Below are positions 4,958 to 8,458 of a stretch of DNA of 8,458 nucleotides, in pieces; position 1 is the stretch's first letter, and every line of letters starts with the position of its first letter. Source of the DNA: Pedobacter sp. GTDB lineage: Bacteria; Bacteroidota; Bacteroidia; Sphingobacteriales; Sphingobacteriaceae. A model generated the notes under the pieces. It made no database searches and had not been told where the DNA came from. It saw only the letters and a list, made by a program, of their open reading frames with translations. A program made the position numbers and the translations under genes. The stretch spans positions 1-8,458 of the forward strand of contig SEDG01000167.1 of NCBI GenBank assembly GCA_004295885.1, written 5' to 3'.

Positions 4958-6264
4958 TACATTGCTGTCTCTATCTTAACCTTTTTATTTTTTACTTTTT
5001 CATTGGCCAAGGCCCTTAAAACTTGAGGAACTAATTTCCTTTTAATTGCTACATAAGAAGCTTGGTCTTTCACTTCAATTAAGCCAACATCATCTTTTTG
5101 TAAACCGCCTTTTTTTAACAACATCCCAACAATATCGATTTTATTGACTTTATCTTTCTTGCCAGCACTAATATATAAGGTTTGCCAAATACTGTCTTGA
5201 GGTAATTTATACGGACCTTTTAGCTTTTCTGTTTCAATGTCTTCTTTTAAGAAAGGATATTTTTCATCATCTGCTAAAATTAAATAAGCTGTGCCTTTTG
5301 CATTCATCCTAGCTGTACGTCCGTTTCTATGCAAAAAGGCATCTTCAGTATAAGGCAATTGATAATGGATAATGTACTCAACTTCAGGAATATCTAGACC
5401 TCTAGAAGCCAAATCAGTTGTGATTAAAATTTTAATACTTCCATTTCTGAACTTCAATAAAGCTCGCTCCCGTTCATCTTGTTCCATTCCGCCATGGAAA
5501 ATATCGTGAGCTAAATCTTTATCTATTAGTAAGTCGCTAATTCTATCTACGGTTTCCCTGTGGTTGCAAAAAATTAAAGTAGTCTTGCTACCAATTTTAC
5601 ATATCAGCTCAAATAAAGTATCTAATTTATCTTCAGCAGTGGTTTGTACCTTTTTTAATTTTAAATCTGGAGCAGACTGTACATCTTTTAAAAAGTTGAT
5701 TTCCTTGTGATTTTTCAAACCTGTAAAGGCTGGAATTTCTTCCATCGCAGTCGCGGAAGTTAAAATCCGTTGTTTTAAAGAATATAATGTTCCGATGATA
5801 TGCGACATGTCCTCCGTGAAACCAAATTCTAGGGCTTTATCAAATTCATCCAATACCAAAGTAGTAATGAACGACTCGTCGAAATTTTTATGGCGTAGAT
5901 GATAAGCAATTCTTCCTGGCGTTCCAATTAATACCGCGGGTGGTTGCTCTAAGTTATTGCGCTCAGTTTTTATCGGGTGACCACCATAACAGCAGTTCAC
6001 TTTATAACCTGTTCCCATTTGTTTAAAAACTTGCTCAATCTGCAAGGCAAGCTCACGAGAGGGAACCAAAATTAGGCATTGTACCCCTTTGCTTTCTTTG
6101 TTGAGGTTATTTAAAACTGGAAGTAAAAACGCCAATGTCTTACCAGAGCCTGTTGGTGCTAAAACCAAAATATCGTTTCCTTTTTTTGTTGCAGAAATTG
6201 CTGCCTCTTGCATTTGGTTAAGCGCAGTAATTTTTAGGTTATCGAGTATTGGTTGAAGTATCAT
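4957..6264 (-). CDS. DbpA-like DEAD-box ATP-dependent RNA helicase
   Basis: A 435-residue cytoplasmic RNA helicase with all core motifs: Q-motif LNQMQ (15-19), motif I APTGSGKT (36-43), Ia PSREL (68-72), GG (94-95), TPGR (115-118), motif II DEFD (139-142, in place of DEAD), III SAT (170-172), motif IV region LIFCNHRETV (230-239), V TTDLASRGLDIP (282-293) and VI HRNGRTAR (312-319). The C-terminal 65 residues (KIDIVGMLLKKGGL, then DVGLIEVKDQASYVAIKR) look like the DbpA RNA-binding domain, which in E. coli and Bacillus homologues recognises a 23S rRNA hairpin and directs the helicase to ribosome assembly. That target is inferred here. The change from DEAD to DEFD keeps the catalytic Asp-Glu and the final Asp. 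It is probably co-transcribed with the DUF1456 gene downstream and divergent from the RNase H-like gene. The ATG at 6264 sits four bases after a -7 element. Confidence 0.92.
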   Translation of the reverse strand: MILQPILDNLKITALNQMQEAAISATKKGNDILVLAPTGSGKTLAFLLPVLNNLNKESKGVQCLILVPSRELALQIEQVFKQMGTGYKVNCCYGGHPIKTERNNLEQPPAVLIGTPGRIAYHLRHKNFDESFITTLVLDEFDKALEFGFTEDMSHIIGTLYSLKQRILTSATAMEEIPAFTGLKNHKEINFLKDVQSAPDLKLKKVQTTAEDKLDTLFELICKIGSKTTLIFCNHRETVDRISDLLIDKDLAHDIFHGGMEQDERERALLKFRNGSIKILITTDLASRGLDIPEVEYIIHYQLPYTEDAFLHRNGRTARMNAKGTAYLILADDEKYPFLKEDIETEKLKGPYKLPQDSIWQTLYISAGKKDKVNKIDIVGMLLKKGGLQKDDVGLIEVKDQASYVAIKRKLVPQVLRALANEKVKNKKVKIETAM

Positions 6265-6268
6265 TCTG

Positions 6269-6276
6269 CAAAGGTA
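6269..6276 (-). promoter_or_regulatory. Bacteroidota -7 promoter element of the helicase gene
   Basis: Read on the minus strand, TACCTTTG matches TAnnTTTG exactly and is followed by CAGA and the ATG at 6264. Transcription would begin at about the start codon, again predicting a leaderless or nearly leaderless mRNA. No good -33 TTG was found at the usual spacing. Confidence 0.6.
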
Positions 6277-6353
6277 ATTATATTTTCCAGTTGAATAAGT
6301 TCATTAGCTCATCTGTCCATTTGTAAAATAAAATATTAATGAATAATCCATTG

Positions 6354-6402
6354 CCTATTCCCTATTTCCCATTCCCATCTTAAATCTTCCGTCTTACATC
6401 CC
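6354..6402. repeat. Pyrimidine heptad tract in the divergent promoter region
   Basis: Seven contiguous 7-base units start at 6354 (CCTATTC), 6361 (CCTATTT), 6368 (CCCATTC), 6375 (CCATCTT), 6382 (AAATCTT), 6389 (CCGTCTT) and 6396 (ACATCCC). Positions 4-6 of the units are nearly constant (ATT, or TCT/TCC in the later units). The tract lies in the 267-base gap between the divergent helicase and RNase H-like genes; the rest of that gap is AT-rich with a short imperfect direct repeat (TGTTGA followed by CAAATAAA) around 6415-6450. Confidence 0.6.
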
Positions 6403-6531
6403 TAACTGTATCTTGTTGATAACCAAATAAATGTTGACAAATAAACAACACTAAATTAACCATTATGTAATGCTAACCACTTAATTTTAAGAAACCTGAT
6501 TACGGGTTGTTAACCTTAACACCAATAACGT

Positions 6532-7005
6532 ATGACCTGGAAGAAATTTAGCGGCGAAGTTATTCACTCGTCAATCTTAGAAGAAGTAGAACAAGCAATT
6601 ATTCGCGAAACCAAAAGCGGTTACAAACTAAAAGTGTGCATTGGCACCGACTCACAAGTTAAAGGTGCCTTAACAGACTTTGCAACTGTAATTGTTTTAT
6701 TGAGAGAACACCATGGTGGTTTCATGTACATTGCACAAGACAAAACCGCTCAAAAAATGGGCATTAAAGAAAGAATGTTAGTTGAGGTTCAAAAATCTAT
6801 AGAAACTGCTTATTCAATCTGCGATTTGCTAGACATTTATGATGTTGATTTAGAAGTTCACGCAGATATTAATACCAATCCAATGTTTAAGTCGAATAAA
6901 GCATTAAACGAAGCAATGGGTTATATCTTAAGTATGGGCTTTATTTTTAAGGCAAAACCAGAAGCATTTGCAAGTAGTACTTGCGCAGATAAAATGGTAC
7001 ACTAA
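6532..7005 (+). CDS. YkuK-type RNase H-like protein (DUF458)
   Basis: A 157-residue protein of the DUF458/RNaseH_like family (Bacillus YkuK, about 170 residues). The N-terminus MTWKKFSGEVIHSSILEEVE is typical. Candidate catalytic acids appear in family order: Asp40 in the hallmark CIGTDSQ, Glu85 in ERMLVEVQKS, Asp112 in VHADINTN and Asp153 in CADKMVH. This fits an RNase H-fold nuclease with an acidic two-metal site, but the biochemical activity and substrate of the family are not established to my knowledge. The start at 6532 matches the family N-terminus; ATG follows TTAACACCAATAACGT with no Shine-Dalgarno, as is usual in Bacteroidota. A one-mismatch -7 (TAATTTTA) lies near 6483. It is transcribed divergently from the helicase gene and converges on the DUF4468 gene after a 57-base gap. 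Confidence 0.88.
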   Translation: MTWKKFSGEVIHSSILEEVEQAIIRETKSGYKLKVCIGTDSQVKGALTDFATVIVLLREHHGGFMYIAQDKTAQKMGIKERMLVEVQKSIETAYSICDLLDIYDVDLEVHADINTNPMFKSNKALNEAMGYILSMGFIFKAKPEAFASSTCADKMVH

Positions 7006-7040
7006 AATTGAAGGTTAAGTTTACAGTAATAGGCGTGCTA

Positions 7041-7061
7041 CTTTTAACTTTAGACTTTAGA
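7041..7061. repeat. Short heptad repeat between convergent genes
   Basis: CTTTTAA at 7041 is followed by two identical CTTTAGA units at 7048 and 7055, and CTTATTT begins the next unit at 7062 across the stop codon of the DUF4468 gene. The repeat nearly fills the 57-base gap between the convergent RNase H-like and DUF4468 genes. No intrinsic terminator hairpin is visible in this gap. Confidence 0.5.
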
Positions 7062-7062
7062 C

Positions 7063-7653
7063 TTATTTCCATTCTTTCTTAACCACCGTTTTTACTTTCG
7101 GAGGCGCAATTATTGGCGTTGTGCTAGCCATATGTAGCTTGAATTTAGCAGCAAGCTCTTTAGCATACTTTGCGGTCTGCACTTGATATTCTTTCCACTG
7201 TGCTGTGTTTAACTTCCCTGGCTCGTTTTCTAATGGAGTACCTATAGTTGTACTTGCTACAAAATTACCATAACGATCTCGTTGATAAGGAATGAAATTG
7301 AAATCTGTTAACCAAAAACGATACTTCCCATCCCTGACTTCAATCTGAAAATCAAATAGTACTTCTCCAGAAGGATGAGACATGACCAATAATGTCTTAT
7401 TAATTATCATTTTGCCATTAGCCGTAAATGCTGTATCACCTTGTGCAGATTTAAACTTAAGCTCCTTATTTTGTTTTTTCAAGTAATTAATTGCCCTAAT
7501 TTTAAGAGAGTCTTTTGGAACTTTTACATCTACTAACTCATAATAAATAAACTTTCCTCGTTCATCAACAGGTAGAACAGGCTCGGCTGGTTTTTGTGCC
7601 TTCGCCAAGGTGATTAAACTTAATAAAAAGATAAAACTCGATACAAACTTCAT
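7063..7653 (-). CDS. Secreted DUF4468-like protein
   Basis: A 196-residue protein with a clear type I signal peptide: MKFVSS, a hydrophobic core FIFLLSLITL, then AKAQ with likely cleavage after residue 19. There is no lipobox cysteine. The mature part (about 25-125) fits the DUF4468 TBP-like fold found in Bacteroidota: FIYYELVDVKVPKDSLKIRA, a short alpha segment YLKKQNKEL, GKMIINKTLL, then GEVLFDFQIEVRDGKYRFWL and TDFNFIPYQRDRYGNF, with the family-typical DGKYR. The C-terminal 60 residues are rich in Lys and Ala (QTAKYAKELAAKFKL), ending in a Pro/Val/Lys tail (IIAPPKVKTVVKKEWK). The role is unknown; a periplasmic or envelope location is inferred. Its promoter appears to sit directly on the end of the porin terminator, so it could be expressed separately or by read-through from the porin gene upstream. 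Confidence 0.8.
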   Translation of the reverse strand: MKFVSSFIFLLSLITLAKAQKPAEPVLPVDERGKFIYYELVDVKVPKDSLKIRAINYLKKQNKELKFKSAQGDTAFTANGKMIINKTLLVMSHPSGEVLFDFQIEVRDGKYRFWLTDFNFIPYQRDRYGNFVASTTIGTPLENEPGKLNTAQWKEYQVQTAKYAKELAAKFKLHMASTTPIIAPPKVKTVVKKEWK

Positions 7654-7657
7654 AGGA

Positions 7658-7665
7658 TAAATATA
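7658..7665 (-). promoter_or_regulatory. Probable -7 element of the DUF4468 gene, abutting a terminator
   Basis: On the minus strand TATATTTA matches TAnnTTTG in seven positions of eight and is followed by TCCT and the ATG at 7653. Its first T is the last base of the U-tract of the porin terminator (7665-7672). The terminator stem therefore occupies the place of the -33 region. The last-base mismatch makes the call tentative. Confidence 0.4.
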
Positions 7666-7669
7666 AAAA

Positions 7670-7696
7670 AAACGTCCCGAAAAATTCGGGACGTTT
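7670..7696 (-). terminator. Rho-independent terminator of the porin gene
   Basis: A perfect 12-bp stem, 7670-7681 with 7685-7696 (core ACGTCCCGA/TCGGGACGT), closes a 3-base loop. On the minus strand eight T residues (complement of 7665-7672) overlap and extend past the stem, a textbook intrinsic terminator. It lies 21 bases beyond the porin stop codon and only 16 bases before the DUF4468 start codon. TTTAAT follows the stem on the plus strand, so plus-strand activity would be weak. Confidence 0.9.
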
Positions 7697-7717
7697 AATA
7701 AGATTACGTTGTTATTA

Positions 7718-8458
7718 TTAAAATGCGTAAACAGCAGCCAATGAAAATTGAGAAGCTGATTTTGTAGGAGTTAAGTTAGATTTAACAAATCCTTGCGTAA
7801 GATCTTTATCGTTATCAAAACGAACCTCAGGAATGAACGTTAAACCACCAGCCTTAATGTTTCCAGATAAAGTAATAGCACCTACACTTGCATCTGGGCC
7901 TCCAGAAACTCCTTTATAGTTGAAATATTCTGCTCTTAAACCTAAAGCAACAGCAGGAGTAAATGCATATTGAGGATACAAAGCTACACCAGTATAACCA
8001 AATTTGTCATCGCCAGCACTTAAATCAGCCGCGTTTAAACCTAATTTAAATTTATCAGTAATCTGATACGAAGTTGTTAAATCAACAATTGTACTATAGT
8101 TTCCGTAAGCATCTAATCCGTGTAAACCATTAATGTAAGCAGTCCATCCTTTTACTGGAGAAACCATTAATTGGCCACCAACGCTAGATACACCACGAGA
8201 AGCACTGTACTGATTCCATTCGTTAAATAAGCCTACCATTAAACTTACTTTATCTGAAAAAGCATAAGTTCCTTTGATACCTGCGTTTTGGAACGGACCA
8301 GCACCAAATAGATAAGAAGTAGAATAGTTAAAATTTCCAACTGGAGAAATCACTTCATATCCAACAAAAGTACCCATATAACCGGCAGCCATACTGAATT
8401 TATCAGAAAAAGCATAGTTAACATATAAGTTTTGGATATGGAAACTATTCTCTGTTTC
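7718..8458 (-). CDS. OmpL-like outer-membrane beta-barrel porin, N-terminus beyond the window
   Basis: The frame is open to the right edge, so the ATG complementary to 8390-8392 is internal, not the start: the preceding 22 codons read ETENSFHIQNLYVNYAFSDK, which is family sequence. 246 residues are visible. They match the putative porin family OmpL-like (bbp2): NLYVNYAFSDKFSMAAGYM, then YEVISPVGNFNYSTSYLFG, GPFQNAGIKGTYAFSDKVSL and VGLFNEWNQYS, followed by many amphipathic strands separated by short turns (for example YQITDKFKLGLNAADLS). The protein ends in AAVYAF, the aromatic-terminal residue recognised by the outer-membrane assembly machinery. It probably forms a diffusion channel; the substrate is unknown. 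The signal peptide would lie outside the window. A strong terminator follows 21 bases after the stop codon. Confidence 0.88.
   Translation of the reverse strand, partial: ETENSFHIQNLYVNYAFSDKFSMAAGYMGTFVGYEVISPVGNFNYSTSYLFGAGPFQNAGIKGTYAFSDKVSLMVGLFNEWNQYSASRGVSSVGGQLMVSPVKGWTAYINGLHGLDAYGNYSTIVDLTTSYQITDKFKLGLNAADLSAGDDKFGYTGVALYPQYAFTPAVALGLRAEYFNYKGVSGGPDASVGAITLSGNIKAGGLTFIPEVRFDNDKDLTQGFVKSNLTPTKSASQFSLAAVYAF

Noticed and set aside
8390..8392. ATG at 8392 as the porin start codon
   Set aside because: The frame continues upstream to the window edge with porin-like sequence (QNLYVNYAFSDK) and no signal peptide follows this ATG.

Overview
The window looks like a chromosomal segment of a low-GC Bacteroidota bacterium, most likely a Sphingobacteriaceae/Pedobacter relative. 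This rests on the protein families (ClpC, a Bacteroidota-type EttA, an OmpL-like porin, a DUF4468 protein), on -7 promoter elements of the Bacteroidota type TAnnTTTG placed almost on top of start codons, and on intergenic palindromes of a style I recall from this phylum (from memory, not searched).

Layout, left to right. 1-320 (-) is the 5' end of clpC, cut by the window edge. 321-1084 has no gene but is full of repeats: heptad-phased tracts, a large imperfect palindrome (769-892) and a small GC-rich hairpin. 1085-2251 (-) is a DUF3095 protein with a cyclase-like N-terminal half. 2252-2575 holds another hairpin repeat, two heptad tracts and a promoter. 2576-3885 (+) is a broken ettA gene (ABC-F translation factor). 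It lacks its start and first Walker A, and a second, frameshifting deletion removes the Walker B to H-switch part of the first ATPase domain, while the second ATPase domain is intact. A rho-independent terminator follows at 4007-4031. 4124-4513 (+) is a stand-alone response-regulator receiver domain. 4520-4626 is an inverted-repeat element between convergent genes. 4634-4867 (-), a one-repeat DUF1456 (YehS-like) protein, and 4957-6264 (-), a DbpA-like DEAD-box RNA helicase, probably form a unit. 6532-7005 (+) is a YkuK-type RNase H-like protein, divergent from the helicase. 7063-7653 (-) is a secreted DUF4468 protein. 7718-8458 (-) is an OmpL-like outer-membrane porin lacking its N-terminus at the window edge, with a strong terminator at 7670-7696.

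The genes do not form one pathway. Several relate to RNA, translation or proteostasis (clpC, ettA, helicase, RNase H-like protein) and two to the envelope (porin, DUF4468). I see no defence system, phage, CRISPR array, transposase, tRNA or rRNA. The most interesting signals are the doubly deleted ettA, the degenerate 7-bp periodic tracts that recur in most intergenic gaps, nearly leaderless promoters, a promoter placed directly on the U-tract of the preceding terminator, and the class III cyclase-like metal aspartates in DUF3095.
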